From the NCBI GenBank assembly GCA_964543795.1, contig CAZIZN010000014.1, positions 1 through 64,000 on the forward strand: a DNA stretch of 64,000 nt, in the 5' to 3' direction. The first letter of the stretch is position 1. Each line of letters opens with the position of its first letter. Positions 8,601-17,604 of this stretch are shown piece by piece. The notes under the pieces are model-generated. The model searched no databases and had not been told where the DNA came from. It saw nothing but the letters and a program-made list of their open reading frames with translations. The DNA is from JACKIC01 sp964543795. Lineage in GTDB: Bacteria; Planctomycetota; UBA1135; UBA2386. A program made the translations under genes and the position numbers.

Positions 8601-11600
8601 GCCTGCATCGGTCCTCCCGTAGATCGTGGTCCGCTCGACCGGGGTCGCGCCACCGGCGATGATGCTGACGGTCTTGGTGAGAGCCCCGTCGAAGCGGTAT
8701 TCCCGGCGGTGACGGTTGCCGGCCTCGTCGACGATCGTGACAGGCTGATCGAGCGAGTCGTACTCGAAGTTGCTGACTCGTGGAGCCTCGCCTGGCGCCT
8801 GTCGCGTGACCCGGGTGTAGCGCCCCCAGAGGTCGACCTCGTAGGTCTTGGTTTCCTGCTGGGTGCCACCGTTTCCGTTGCTGTGAGTCGTCAGCTGCGA
8901 CTGCAGCCAGCCGTTGGGGCCATAGGCGAACTCGACCGCGTTGCCCGTCGCGTTGAAGACGCGCTTGACGTCACCCCAACTCTGGTACTCGATCTGCAGC
9001 TCGATCGTGCCGTTCAACGACCAGATCAGTGGCAGTCCAGCGCTGCTGTACAGTATCTGCCGCGTGGTGACGCGTTGCAGAGACGTGCCGGGCTCGTCGT
9101 GGACCTCTTCGACGACCTGCGTCGGATTGTCGTGCCAATCGTCGAACGTCTGGATCCGCCGCGTCAGCAGCGTCTTGACGCCGTTCTTGTAGCCATAGCA
9201 GCGAATCTCGGCGTTGAGACGCTTGTCGTTGTAGACGTATTCGCGCCGCTCCCGACCGACGATCTCCCATGCGTCGTTCCGATCGAGTTCGTCGTACTCG
9301 AACCGCTCGGTCAGCGTGCGGTTCGCGTCGATCGGCTCGATGATCTCTGCGATGTCTCCGTCGACCGTGTACGACACGGTGCGCGTCACCGCGTCTGGAG
9401 TGCCTACGCCCTCGGACACCAGCCAAGGGAGGCCCTTCTCGTCGTAGTAGACCGTCGAGACGTTGCCGTCGGGATCGGTGTACGAACTCACACGGTCGTT
9501 CGCGTCGAAATCGTACAGGGTTGTCGAACGGCTTCCGCTGGGGTCGAGGTCCTTGACCGTCTTCCAGTTGCGTCCGGCACTGTCGTAGGCATGGTTCCAG
9601 CGGATCCAATGCGAGGTGACCCCGGGTGCGCCGGTCTGCCCGGTCCAGTACTGGTATCGGATCTGCGCGACGTTGCCGCTGGCGTCGAAATCCCAATGGT
9701 GCTGATAGGCTTGCGCCGTCGGGAGAGTGGCGGATGTCCACCCTCGTTTACGCCCGCGTGCGTCGTAGGTCGAACTCGACACGAGGCCGTTCTGGGTCGT
9801 GATCGTCAGCAGCCTTCCAGTGGCACTCCACTGGAAGTCGTTGTAGATCGACTGATCGACGCGCTGGTAACGACGCTTGGGCATGAGGCTGTTCGCGCCG
9901 CCTGCCGGCCAGTATTCGAATCTCTCGTATCGACCGAGATCCTGGACGTTCGGCGAGGGCCGCAGCGACTCGACCACCCGGCCGCGCGAATCGCGCCGGT
10001 AGAGCCACGCGCTGTTCCAACTGCGCCAACTCCGCCCCGGGATCGACACGCTCTCGATCGTTCCGCCGGGGTTCGACGGGTCCGTGTCCGCGACGCGCGA
10101 GTACGTGACGGTGTGCGGAACGGGGTCGGCAGCGGCGTTCCCCTCGGGCGGAATGTGCCACCCGGCACGACCCAGCGAGTCGTAGCCCCCCCAGGTCCAG
10201 ACCATCGCGTTGGTCGGATCCCCGGCCTCGTGTTTGCGGATCTCCGTGACGTTCCATTCCGCGTCGTAGGAGATGTGCACTTCGCCACCGTCCGGCTCGA
10301 TGATCCCGTCAAGGCGGCCGCATGCGCAGCCGGCGTCGCGCACCAGCTGCCAGAGATCGAACTGGGTCTGATCGACGGTCCGCGCCGGATGCCCGCGGAA
10401 GTTCGCCTGGTAGCGATGCACCTCGACGACGTAGTCGTTCGAATCGCGCACGTAGACCGTCTTCCAGCCGGCCGGGTCGATCTCGCTGACCTCTGATCCC
10501 GAGGCGGCGAAGGTGTAGTTGCCGCCCGAAGCCGTCCACTGGTCTCGGACCTCGTGGGAGTTGCTCTCGTAGTCGACGTGGAGCACGACCGCACCCGAGT
10601 CGTCGTAGATGTTCTCGAGGCGTTGGCTCTGTGTGCCCGTGCCGTACGAACGCTTGGTGGTCTTGTTGACCAACGTCCCGGACTCCTGATCGGCGGCCGG
10701 AACGAACACGTCCGTCGCCGGCCACAGGACCTCGGTCAGATAACCGTTGACGTTGGTGTAGGTGAGGGTGTGGCCGAGGGGGTCGACGATCGTCTCGAGG
10801 TAACCCTGCGCATCCGTCGTGACCTTGAAGTCCTGGCCGCGCGAATCGGTGATGGCGTTGAGGTTCCCCTGACCATCGTAGCCGAACGACACGATGTTGC
10901 CGTAGGAGTCGGTCCGCGACGTCACGCGACCGGACGAATCGAATCGATGGACTCGACCGTCGCGGAACTCCATCCGGTAGGTGCCCGCGCTCTCTTTGAC
11001 GATTCGGGCTCCCGATTGCGCCGGACCCTGGTAGACGATGTCCGGACCCGACGGGCCATTCTGCTGCGGCAATGGCTGCGGGCCGATCGGGTCATCGGCG
11101 ACGAAGTAGAGCTCCGGGTCGTTGAAGGGCTGGTTCCAGTCGACGTGCCGCAGATGGCCCGCATCGATCTCGACGACACGTTCGTAGAGCGTCGACACCC
11201 AACCGGCGCCGACCGAGCCCACACCATCGAAGCTGAGACGGCTGAAGTACCGTCGGGACACGACGAGATCGCTCTGGGACACGACCCCGGGGAAGTAGGC
11301 GTCCCGCTCCGTCCAGACCAGGCCGCGGTTCGCGACATTGACCGAACCGTCGCCGAGCGCCTCGCGGAATGCGATCGCCTGCAATGCCGTCGACGTGCCT
11401 GGGATGCTCGTCGAGTACAGGCTCTCCTGCGGCGCCGACTCGATCACGCCGGCGTCCTCCGACACATCGCTGTGCACGTCCACGACCGAGACGTCGGGAA
11501 TGGCCGTGTCGCCGGTCACCGGCACCGGCATCTGCTCGCCCGTGGGGTTCTCGTCGATGACCTGGGCGATCTCCTCGGGCTGGCCGGAGGCCCCGACACA

Positions 11601-11849
11601 CGGGCCGGGAGGCGCCTCTGGAGGCGGCGCGCCGCCGTAGCTCGGGTCGCAGCCCTCGCCCTCCTCGGTCGTCAACGGGAACGCGACCGAAGCCGGCACC
11701 GCGGGCACCGAGACGATCGGCCCGCGATCCCGGCGCGGTGCGGCGCCATGCCCTACGAGCCAGGCGACGCCCAGGACGACGCCGATTGCTGCAAGGATGC
11801 TCAGGAGAGCGAATCTGGGGGAGGAAGCTCCAGGCGCAGAGTGGGTCAT
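5688..11849 (-). CDS. RHS-repeat polymorphic toxin with HINT and C-terminal toxin domain
   Basis: 2053-residue protein. A hydrophobic segment near the N-terminus (ALLSILAAIGVVLGVAWLVG) should anchor it in the membrane. A long stretch of YD/RHS repeats follows (many FEYDARGRR-, YDSLGR- and YTYDAAGRR-like units), closing with the RHS core signature YRARAYDPATGGFLQEDPLG. Residues about 1747-1968 are a pretoxin HINT domain, starting CFKAGT, with THPFWSVD, and ending FNIEVRRHHTYFV...IWVHN; such domains can release the toxin by self-cleavage. The last about 85 residues (HSVFKRDPQTGEITGY, GKPHGGVDPP, PDEIPGGR) resemble polymorphic toxin type 24, a predicted nuclease. The ATG at 11849 is preferred; a GTG at 11924 is an alternative. 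The immunity gene follows with an ATGA overlap. Confidence 0.9.
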   Translation of the reverse strand: MTHSAPGASSPRFALLSILAAIGVVLGVAWLVGHGAAPRRDRGPIVSVPAVPASVAFPLTTEEGEGCDPSYGGAPPPEAPPGPCVGASGQPEEIAQVIDENPTGEQMPVPVTGDTAIPDVSVVDVHSDVSEDAGVIESAPQESLYSTSIPGTSTALQAIAFREALGDGSVNVANRGLVWTERDAYFPGVVSQSDLVVSRRYFSRLSFDGVGSVGAGWVSTLYERVVEIDAGHLRHVDWNQPFNDPELYFVADDPIGPQPLPQQNGPSGPDIVYQGPAQSGARIVKESAGTYRMEFRDGRVHRFDSSGRVTSRTDSYGNIVSFGYDGQGNLNAITDSRGQDFKVTTDAQGYLETIVDPLGHTLTYTNVNGYLTEVLWPATDVFVPAADQESGTLVNKTTKRSYGTGTQSQRLENIYDDSGAVVLHVDYESNSHEVRDQWTASGGNYTFAASGSEVSEIDPAGWKTVYVRDSNDYVVEVHRYQANFRGHPARTVDQTQFDLWQLVRDAGCACGRLDGIIEPDGGEVHISYDAEWNVTEIRKHEAGDPTNAMVWTWGGYDSLGRAGWHIPPEGNAAADPVPHTVTYSRVADTDPSNPGGTIESVSIPGRSWRSWNSAWLYRRDSRGRVVESLRPSPNVQDLGRYERFEYWPAGGANSLMPKRRYQRVDQSIYNDFQWSATGRLLTITTQNGLVSSSTYDARGRKRGWTSATLPTAQAYQHHWDFDASGNVAQIRYQYWTGQTGAPGVTSHWIRWNHAYDSAGRNWKTVKDLDPSGSRSTTLYDFDANDRVSSYTDPDGNVSTVYYDEKGLPWLVSEGVGTPDAVTRTVSYTVDGDIAEIIEPIDANRTLTERFEYDELDRNDAWEIVGRERREYVYNDKRLNAEIRCYGYKNGVKTLLTRRIQTFDDWHDNPTQVVEEVHDEPGTSLQRVTTRQILYSSAGLPLIWSLNGTIELQIEYQSWGDVKRVFNATGNAVEFAYGPNGWLQSQLTTHSNGNGGTQQETKTYEVDLWGRYTRVTRQAPGEAPRVSNFEYDSLDQPVTIVDEAGNRHRREYRFDGALTKTVSIIAGGATPVERTTIYGRTDAGRIATLTDDRGGVVTFEYDARGRRTKEINPGTSGSFWQYGYDKHGGLVSVLTPTGRSIVLTNDNWGRPITRTVTLPGQSAPSLTNAYTYTAGGGIKRIDRSDNGLTSYVAYVRDGDGRMVREDQDGDIVDYTRDAIGRVTDITGPGGYAVHYEYDSHHRVGEVSIPLGGSAKHVLATHRWFGSGHALASTDYGDGTSLTVGRDAYSRPTAMHTVDGDGASIIDLAYGWDSRSLVKYEHRIHEGKGDVFRYDALRRLREVTRNSVDPATEWQSPGTTVHDIRQEFDLDDDNHRIQVTTTPDGGTPSVEGYAVDPARHHYTMVGGAVRTFSEDGNLEAHGTRSYQYDALDALIAVTDGAATVATYTYDAAGRRRSKTVNGVTTRYVYAGPTMLLEYRKVGAAAETLDASHYHGIRADSVIMSRRRDRVDLDQDNLTTDFVDLYHHTNRIGSALALTFDDGSGKPQVVETYEYDAFGQVVIRDAAGAEQAASPVGNPFLYTGREYDDETGLYHYRARAYDPATGGFLQEDPLGLADDINPVAYVLANPISFTDPFGTSAIGDVADEIITLIQDNPWLGTLITSTPIVAEIIELISAISGTDYTAWLEGGAEGEPESMGWWDRISRGAQAAITLAGAAVGVLMKFEKVRDKLKKLGAKPGGGKPTVENCFKAGTLVAVIAGFVAIEKVAIGMAVQSAPDPLSDEATVRRAADPDAHEAIVPKDWRLVDLRMSLGNASVKYISILRPVAWLSVNGITEGATVAMSLVEARKAGVAVVERVRACPDIETADPGTEIVTGLYRTTGAEVMDLWVEGVSESIVTTGTHPFWSVDRRCWVPTNCLVEGERVACKQGCLVVRRVRARDDRETVFNIEVRRHHTYFVTSERIWVHNSHVNKVEPVPGAGEHSVFKRDPQTGEITGYTEFDASGNPVKRFRKDGKPHGGVDPPLVLEPKPGKGPGSPPNRARPARPDEIPGGR

Positions 11850-12369
11850 GCTGTGCTCGGTTGGCGAGAGGGCGAACGACTTGGCGGCTCCTGCCTCCTG
11901 CGAATCCACGGCTCCCTCGTCCACGAGGCAGCCACGACGCGCGGCGACGGAGCAGGTGGTCCGCGCGTTCTGCAGGCACCGCCATCTGCTTCTATGGCCC
12001 CGCCTTAATCGAGAGGCCGGATCGCGCCGCCCTTCTCGCGCGGACCCGCAATCCCAACACCCTGTGGGGCAGCTGGTTCAGGACAACAGCGAGAAACTTT
12101 TGCCCGGCGAACCGGTGGCCGCGGACAGACCGCTTCACGCGCGCCGCGCCACGCACGTGCAGCAGCGGTGCACGCAGTCGACACGACGCGTGCAAGGACT
12201 CGAGACCTCGTGACTCCACCGCCTCCGGCTGGCAGATCGGCGCGGCGTAGGGACGCGACAGGCCTCCAGCCCCCGCCGGCGCCCTATCGCTGCGGCGGGC
12301 CCATCCACGGGCGAGACGGCCGCGTTCGCACCTTGCGGCGACTCCGCCCGACACCCGAGCTCCCCCACC
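11850..12369. other. intergenic stretch, no gene supported
   Basis: 520 bases between the RHS start and the DUF4275-like gene. It contains short open frames on both strands, but their products are Arg/Pro/Ala-rich and look like shadows. I looked for tRNA cloverleafs and repeats and saw none. It should hold the RHS promoter. Confidence 0.5.
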
Positions 12370-12858
12370 TCACGCGCCAGGCAACGTCGGCAGAGGCCGC
12401 GCAAACCAGGGCCCGTGGTCCCAGCCGTGGTGCGTGAAGAAGGCGGTCCAGGCGAAGTCGGGCGGCGCCACCCAGACGTCTTCGCGGTCTTCCAGCAGGT
12501 CCGGTGGCACGTCGCCCCGGATCCGCACGGCCTGGACCGCCGACGATGCGGGCACGACGTACAGCTCTTCTGCTCTCTGCCGCCCGTACTCCGCCAGGGC
12601 GTCACGCCCCTCCAGCAAGATCTGCCACGGTGGCCGCGAACGCCCGACCAGTGCCTCGCGGTAGCTGAACGCGTGCCAGTCGCAGCCCTTGTAGACCGAC
12701 TTGCCCGTCGCGAGGAGCACGTGGGGCGCGAACACCTCGCGCCACTGTACACAGAGGCGCCTTCGCACCGGCTTGTCCAGCACCTCGAGGATGCAGCTCG
12801 GCTCGATTCCTTCCAGGCTTCTCACGGGCGAAGACTCCACGATCGCGTCGTGCGGCAT
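12370..12858 (-). CDS. DUF4275-like protein
   Basis: 162-residue soluble protein. The motifs VQWREVFAP, WHAFSYRE, ELYVVP, DVWVAPPDFAWTAFFTHH and a final GPWFARP follow the layout of the DUF4275 family (WHxFSY, F.WTY..THE, GPYF), whose function is unknown. Length agrees with the family. It is divergent from the secreted-protein gene at 12984 and follows the RHS locus on the same strand after 520 bases. It is more likely an ordinary accessory gene than part of the toxin operon. Confidence 0.7.
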   Translation of the reverse strand: MPHDAIVESSPVRSLEGIEPSCILEVLDKPVRRRLCVQWREVFAPHVLLATGKSVYKGCDWHAFSYREALVGRSRPPWQILLEGRDALAEYGRQRAEELYVVPASSAVQAVRIRGDVPPDLLEDREDVWVAPPDFAWTAFFTHHGWDHGPWFARPLPTLPGA

Positions 12859-12983
12859 GCTACGCCACCAGCGCCGCCGCCGACCAGCGCGCCCGTTCCC
12901 ATCCCGATCCGCCAGGCCTGCTGTTCGCCTCGGCCGGGAACGCCGCTCTCCCTGCCGTCGCCGATCCGGCCCAGTCGATCCTC

Positions 12984-14018
12984 ATGCGCACCCTCCCCTT
13001 GCTCCTCTTCGCCTCCGCCGCATCCCTGCCCGCCCAGACGGTGTTCAGCACCGACTTCGAGAACGGCCTGCCCGCGCAAGTCGCCGCCGGCACCGCGCAG
13101 CTCACGGGCGTGCAGGGTTACGCCGGCCTGGGGCCGACCGGCAGTCCGTTCGCCGGCTCGTTCCTGCGCAGCGAGACGGGCAACCCCGTGACGCTGACGC
13201 TGACGAACCTGCCGCCGCACAACGTCGTGCACCTCGACTTCCTGTTCGCGGCGATCGATTCGCTCGACGGGTCGGGCGCCTACCCGCAGGGCGACTACTT
13301 CCGCATCTCGGTCGACGGCGTGCCCGTGTTCCGCGAGTCGTTCGCGAACGCGACGGCGAGCCAGATCCAGACCTACGTGCCGCCGCCCGGCGTGCAGCTG
13401 GCGCGCCGCGTCGACCTCGGCTTCACCGGCCCCGGCAGCTTCTACACCGACAGCGCCTACGACCTCGGCGCCGACCCGTTCTTCGCGTCGATCAACCACA
13501 GCGCTTCGACGCTGACCGTCGAGTTCGTGATCGAAGGCCCCGGCATCCAGCCGCTCGGCGACGAGTCCTGGGCCATGGACAACCTGCGGATCCACGTCGG
13601 CAGCGGCGCGCTCGGCAGCACCGCCGCCTACGGCACCGGCTGCGGGCCGACGCTGGCGGGCACCTCGATCCCGGCGATCGGGCAGAACCTCGGCATCGCG
13701 ATGACGAACCTGCCCACGAACGGCGTGCTGGCGTTCGCCGCCGTCGGCCTGTCGAGCACGCAGTTCGGCGCGTTCGTGCTGCCCGTGCCGCTCGACCCGT
13801 ACGGCATGCCCGGCTGCTGGCTCGTCACGAGCGCCAGCGAACACTCCTCGCTGCCGTTCGCGCTCGCCGGCGGCAGCGCGACGTCGTCGATCCCGATCCC
13901 CGCCTGGACCGGGTTCGTCGGCTTCCAGTTCTTCGCCCAGGGCTGGGTCATCGCGCCGGGCGTCAACACGACGGGCATCGTGTTCAGCAACGGCTTGCGC
14001 GTCCGCATCGGCACCTGA
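12984..14018 (+). CDS. secreted protein with shared planctomycete C-terminal domain
   Basis: 344-residue exported protein. Residues 1-18 are a signal peptide (MRTLPLLLFASAASLPAQ). Residues about 20-210 look like a beta-rich, jelly-roll type region (FSTDFENG at the start, many alternating hydrophobic residues, several Asp), possibly a carbohydrate- or protein-binding sandwich. From about residue 215 the domain common to four proteins of this window begins (GTGC), with the central GMPGC motif and the ending SNGLRVRIG. No catalytic motif. It is divergent from 12370-12858 and convergent with the gene at 14042. Confidence 0.88.
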   Translation: MRTLPLLLFASAASLPAQTVFSTDFENGLPAQVAAGTAQLTGVQGYAGLGPTGSPFAGSFLRSETGNPVTLTLTNLPPHNVVHLDFLFAAIDSLDGSGAYPQGDYFRISVDGVPVFRESFANATASQIQTYVPPPGVQLARRVDLGFTGPGSFYTDSAYDLGADPFFASINHSASTLTVEFVIEGPGIQPLGDESWAMDNLRIHVGSGALGSTAAYGTGCGPTLAGTSIPAIGQNLGIAMTNLPTNGVLAFAAVGLSSTQFGAFVLPVPLDPYGMPGCWLVTSASEHSSLPFALAGGSATSSIPIPAWTGFVGFQFFAQGWVIAPGVNTTGIVFSNGLRVRIGT

Positions 14019-14041
14019 CGCGCGCGCCGCGCGCCGAGGGG

Positions 14042-14935
14042 TCATCCGAGCACGGCCGCACGCACCGTCGCCTCGTAGACGTCCACGGTGTCGGCGATAT
14101 CGCGCCCGTAGCCGCCGCCCATCACGGTGACGTGCGGCGCACCGCGGCGACGGATCTCGCCGAGCACCAGCACGTCGCGTCGCTGCAGGCCGTCCTTCGT
14201 CAGCGCGAGCCGCCCGAGCCGGTCGCCGACGAACGGATCGGCGCCGCTCAGGAAGAACACGAACCCCGGGGCGCTGCGGGCGAACGCCTCGGTCAGCCCG
14301 CGCTCGAGCGCCGCCAGGTAGGCGTCGTCGCCGGTGCCGCTCGGCAACGCGAGGTCGAGATCGCTGCGCGCCTTCTCCGCCGGGAAGTTCTCGGCGCCGT
14401 GGATCGAGAACGTGAACACGCTCGGATCGGCGGCGAAGATCGCCGCGGTGCCGTCGCCCTGGTGCACGTCGGTGTCGACGATCAGCACGCGGCCGATGCC
14501 GCCTTCGCGCTGCGCGATGCGGGCGGCGACGGCGCAGTCGTTGAACACGCAGTAGCCGGCTCCGCGGTCGGCCCGCGCGTGGTGCGTGCCGCCGGCCAGG
14601 TAGACCGCGGCGCCGGACCGCAGCGCCGCGCGCGCGGCGGCGACCGTGCCGCCGCAGCTGCGCAGCGATCGCTCGACGAGTTCGGGGCTCCAGGGGAAGC
14701 CGATGCGACGCATGGCGACCGCGTCGAGTCGCCCCGCCGCGAAGTCGTCGACGTAGGCCGCGGTGTGCACCAGCAGCAGTTCCTCGCGCGCGGCGCGCGG
14801 GGCGAGCGCGAGTTCGACGCCGGTCGCGGCGGGCCAGCGTTCGATGCGTTCGCGCAGCAGGCGGTACTTGGCGAGCGGGAAACGGTGTCCGGCCGGCAGC
14901 GGGAAGCCGAACGGATCGGAGTAGAAGACCTGCAT
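14042..14935 (-). CDS. histone-deacetylase-family zinc hydrolase
   Basis: 297-residue enzyme of the HDAC/AcuC/polyamine deacetylase superfamily, which removes acyl groups from amines using one zinc ion. Visible catalytic residues are the His pair at 118-119 (GGTHHA), zinc ligands Asp156 and His158 (DTDVHQGDG) and Asp233 (SGADPF), and the catalytic Tyr276 in the final Gly-rich loop (GGGYG). Length matches the short bacterial class. The start at 14935 overlaps the stop of the upstream membrane-protein gene by one base (TGATG), so the two are co-translated. The natural substrate cannot be told from the sequence. Confidence 0.9.
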   Translation of the reverse strand: MQVFYSDPFGFPLPAGHRFPLAKYRLLRERIERWPAATGVELALAPRAAREELLLVHTAAYVDDFAAGRLDAVAMRRIGFPWSPELVERSLRSCGGTVAAARAALRSGAAVYLAGGTHHARADRGAGYCVFNDCAVAARIAQREGGIGRVLIVDTDVHQGDGTAAIFAADPSVFTFSIHGAENFPAEKARSDLDLALPSGTGDDAYLAALERGLTEAFARSAPGFVFFLSGADPFVGDRLGRLALTKDGLQRRDVLVLGEIRRRGAPHVTVMGGGYGRDIADTVDVYEATVRAAVLG

Positions 14936-15417
14936 CAGTGTGCGCGCGGATCCGCGGGACGTTCGACGAGGAACGGCGGCCGGCCGTGGCGGGCGCGCAG
15001 CGCGTTGAGATCGGCGAGGATCGCCGGGCGCCGGACCAGGCGCAGCTCGATCGCCCGCTTGCCGGGTAGGTCGACGAGCAGCAGCCCGACGAGCATGGTC
15101 AGCAACCCCTGGCCGGGCAGGAACAACAGCGCCACGCCGGCGACGAACAGCGCCGCACCGAGTAGGTTGCGCAGCAGGAACAGCACCCAGCCGCCGCGCG
15201 ACCGGCGCAGGTTGAGGTCGTGCGTCGAGGCGACGAAGTGGTCGGCAGGCAAGCGCACGATGACGACCGGCAGGAACACCGCTGGCACCAGCAGCGAGGC
15301 GATCGCCGCCACCGCGAGCCAGAGCATCCAGCCGCCCGCGGCGAACGCCCCCGACCACCACAGCGACAGCAGCGTGATGATGCCCAGACCGGTGAGGACG
15401 GCGAGAAGGAGCTTCAC
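14935..15417 (-). CDS. PGPGW-like integral membrane protein
   Basis: 160-residue protein with about four hydrophobic helices: an N-terminal LLLAVLTGLGIITLLSLWW, a second and third around residues 30-55, and a pair around LLFLPGQGLLTMLVGLLLV. The FLPGQG motif followed by a Gly/Leu helix is typical of small PGPGW-type transmembrane proteins. A basic C-terminal tail would face the cytoplasm. It is the first gene of a two-gene unit with the HDAC-family hydrolase. Function unknown. Confidence 0.8.
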   Translation of the reverse strand: MKLLLAVLTGLGIITLLSLWWSGAFAAGGWMLWLAVAAIASLLVPAVFLPVVIVRLPADHFVASTHDLNLRRSRGGWVLFLLRNLLGAALFVAGVALLFLPGQGLLTMLVGLLLVDLPGKRAIELRLVRRPAILADLNALRARHGRPPFLVERPADPRAH

Positions 15418-15520
15418 GGTGACGGGACCTGGACTCTAGGAGCACGGCACCGGGATGTCGCGCCTGCCGTCGTTCCGCACTTTGCCGGCGCGGGCCGCTC
15501 GGCTACGCCTATGCGCCTGC

Positions 15521-16858
15521 ATGGCTCAAGCCTCCTCCTCCGCCGCTTCGCTCGAGGCGCGCATCCAGAACCGGACCGCAACGGTCGGCGTCGTCGGCCT
15601 CGGCTACGTCGGCCTGCCGCTGCTGCGGGCGTTCTTCCGCGCCGGCTTCCCGGTGATCGGCTACGACATCGATCCGAAGAAGATCGAGATGCTGCGGCGC
15701 GGCGAGAGCTATCTGAAGCACCTCGGTGAGGATTTCGTGCGCGACCTCGCGAGTTCGTCCCGCTTCGTCGCCACCGCCGAACCCGACGAACTGGCGCGCG
15801 CCGACGCGATCATCCTCTGCGTGCCGACCCCGCTGGGCCGCCACGGCGAGCCGGACATGAGCTACATCACGCGGTCGACCGAGATGGTCGCCGACGTGCT
15901 GCGCAAGGGTCAGCTGGTCTCGCTCGAGTCGACGACCTACCCCGGCACGACGCGCGGCGACTGCCTGCCGATCCTGGCCAGGACGGGGCTCGAGGTCGGC
16001 CGCGACTTCTTCCTCGCCTTCAGCCCCGAACGCGAGGACCCGGGGCGCAAGGACCACGACACGCAGACCATCCCCAAGCTCGTCGGCGGCGTCGACGAGA
16101 CGAGCGGGCGCCTCGCCTGCCAGCTCTACGCGGCCACGATCGCCAAGGTGATCCCCGTCGACACGGCCGAGATCGCCGAGGCGGCCAAGCTGCTCGAGAA
16201 CATCTACCGCTGCGTCAACATCGCGCTCGTCAACGAGCTCAAGCCCGTGCTCGCGGCCATGGACATCGACATCTGGAAGGTGATCGACGCGGCCGCGACC
16301 AAGCCGTTCGGGTTCCAGCCCTTCTATCCGGGCCCTGGCCTCGGCGGACACTGCATCCCGATCGACCCGTTCTACCTGACGTGGAAGGCCAAGGAGTACG
16401 GCCATCACACGCGCTTCATCGAACTCGCCGGGCAGATCAACAGCGCGATGCCGCACTACGTGATCGAACGCACGAGCGAGGCGCTCAACCTCGCCGGCAA
16501 ACCGCTGCGCGGCAGCAAGGTGCTCGTGCTCGGGCTCGCCTACAAGCCCGACGTCGACGACGTGCGCGAGACGCCGGCCGCGGAGATCATCAAGCTGCTG
16601 TTCGAACACGGCGCCGACGTCAGCTACCACGACCCGCACGTGCCGCTGTTCGCCGGCATGCGCAAGTACAGGGAGTACCACATGCACTCCGTGGCGCTCA
16701 CCGCGGAAGCGCTCGCCGCCGCGGACTGCGTGCTGATCGTCACCAACCACAAGGCAATCGACTGGAAGCTGGTCGCCGACCACGGACGGATCGTGGTCGA
16801 CTCCCGCAACGCGCTCGGCCGACTGCTGCCGATCGCCGGCACCTACGTACAGGCCTGA
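15521..16858 (+). CDS. UDP-N-acetyl-D-glucosamine 6-dehydrogenase type enzyme
   Basis: 445-residue nucleotide-sugar dehydrogenase that should oxidise C6 of a UDP-sugar with two NAD+, making a UDP-uronic acid for surface polysaccharide. It has an N-terminal NAD-binding GLGYVGLPLLRAF loop (about residues 28-40), ESTTYPGTT in the middle, and the catalytic cysteine in GPGLGGHCIPIDPFYL. The FQPFYPGPGLGGHC context and the long form fit the WbpA/TviB branch (UDP-GlcNAc or UDP-GlcNAcA route) rather than UDP-glucose dehydrogenase. The ATG at 15521 is chosen; the upstream in-frame ATG at 15455 adds only basic shadow residues. It is followed after two bases by an outer-membrane protein gene. Confidence 0.92.
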   Translation: MAQASSSAASLEARIQNRTATVGVVGLGYVGLPLLRAFFRAGFPVIGYDIDPKKIEMLRRGESYLKHLGEDFVRDLASSSRFVATAEPDELARADAIILCVPTPLGRHGEPDMSYITRSTEMVADVLRKGQLVSLESTTYPGTTRGDCLPILARTGLEVGRDFFLAFSPEREDPGRKDHDTQTIPKLVGGVDETSGRLACQLYAATIAKVIPVDTAEIAEAAKLLENIYRCVNIALVNELKPVLAAMDIDIWKVIDAAATKPFGFQPFYPGPGLGGHCIPIDPFYLTWKAKEYGHHTRFIELAGQINSAMPHYVIERTSEALNLAGKPLRGSKVLVLGLAYKPDVDDVRETPAAEIIKLLFEHGADVSYHDPHVPLFAGMRKYREYHMHSVALTAEALAAADCVLIVTNHKAIDWKLVADHGRIVVDSRNALGRLLPIAGTYVQA

Positions 16859-16860
16859 CC

Positions 16861-17604
16861 ATGAACCGCAGCCTCCTCGCCTCGCTCCTCGTCATCCTCC
16901 CGGCCGCGGCGCTGCAGGCGCAGCACGAACTGCCGCGCTTCCGCATCGAGCTCGGACTCGGCGCGGGCGACCTCGAACACACCACCGAGTCCTCGCCGCT
17001 CGACGGCGCGACCGACGCCGGCATGTTCCGCCTGCACTTCGAGGCCTTCGCGACGAACGGCTTCGGCGGCGGCGTGCGCTACGAGGTGTTCGCCAGCGAC
17101 GACGACCTGTTCGTGCCGGCGGGCTTCAACGCCACGGAGGCCTCGACCGGATCGCTGTTCGCGCACGTCTCGTACCGGGTCGAGGCCGCGCAGTTCGCGA
17201 TGCCGCTGCGTGCGGGTCTCCTGTTCGCTCAGCACACGCTCGACGACAAGGTCGCCGACCAGGAGACGGACTTCACGTCGCTGGGGGTGCAGTTCGAAGC
17301 GGCGCCCGAGTTCTTCCTCACGCGCGATGCGGACTTCAGCTGGTCGCTCCACGCCGGCCTCGGCTTCGGCATCGGCGCCACGGTCGTCGAGAGCGACGGG
17401 TTGCCCGGCGACTTCGAATCCGACACAGGGTTCCTGGGCCTCGAGATCGGCACGCGCGTGCGCTTCTCGGCCGTCGAACTCGGCCTGTCCTACGTGCTGC
17501 GCAGCCACTCGATGGACGAGAGCGATCCCGAAGGGGGTTTGGCGATCTTCGGCTACGACAGCCAGTTCGACGGTGTGATGTTGAGCGTCGCCGCCGTCTT
17601 CTGA
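16861..17604 (+). CDS. outer-membrane beta-barrel-like protein
   Basis: 247-residue exported protein with a signal peptide (MNRSLLASLLVILPAAALQAQ). The mature part alternates hydrophobic and polar residues in strands with many Gly and aromatic residues, has turns rich in Asp/Ser, and ends in a terminal Phe, as in small OmpA/OmpW-like barrels. It begins two bases after the dehydrogenase gene and is probably in the same transcript. No specific family is recognised. Its stop codon lies inside a three-copy 16-bp repeat. Confidence 0.8.
   Translation: MNRSLLASLLVILPAAALQAQHELPRFRIELGLGAGDLEHTTESSPLDGATDAGMFRLHFEAFATNGFGGGVRYEVFASDDDLFVPAGFNATEASTGSLFAHVSYRVEAAQFAMPLRAGLLFAQHTLDDKVADQETDFTSLGVQFEAAPEFFLTRDADFSWSLHAGLGFGIGATVVESDGLPGDFESDTGFLGLEIGTRVRFSAVELGLSYVLRSHSMDESDPEGGLAIFGYDSQFDGVMLSVAAVF

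Noticed and set aside
11850..12369. Possible tRNA or small gene in the gap next to the RHS start
   Set aside because: I could not fold a cloverleaf, and the short frames have shadow-like products.
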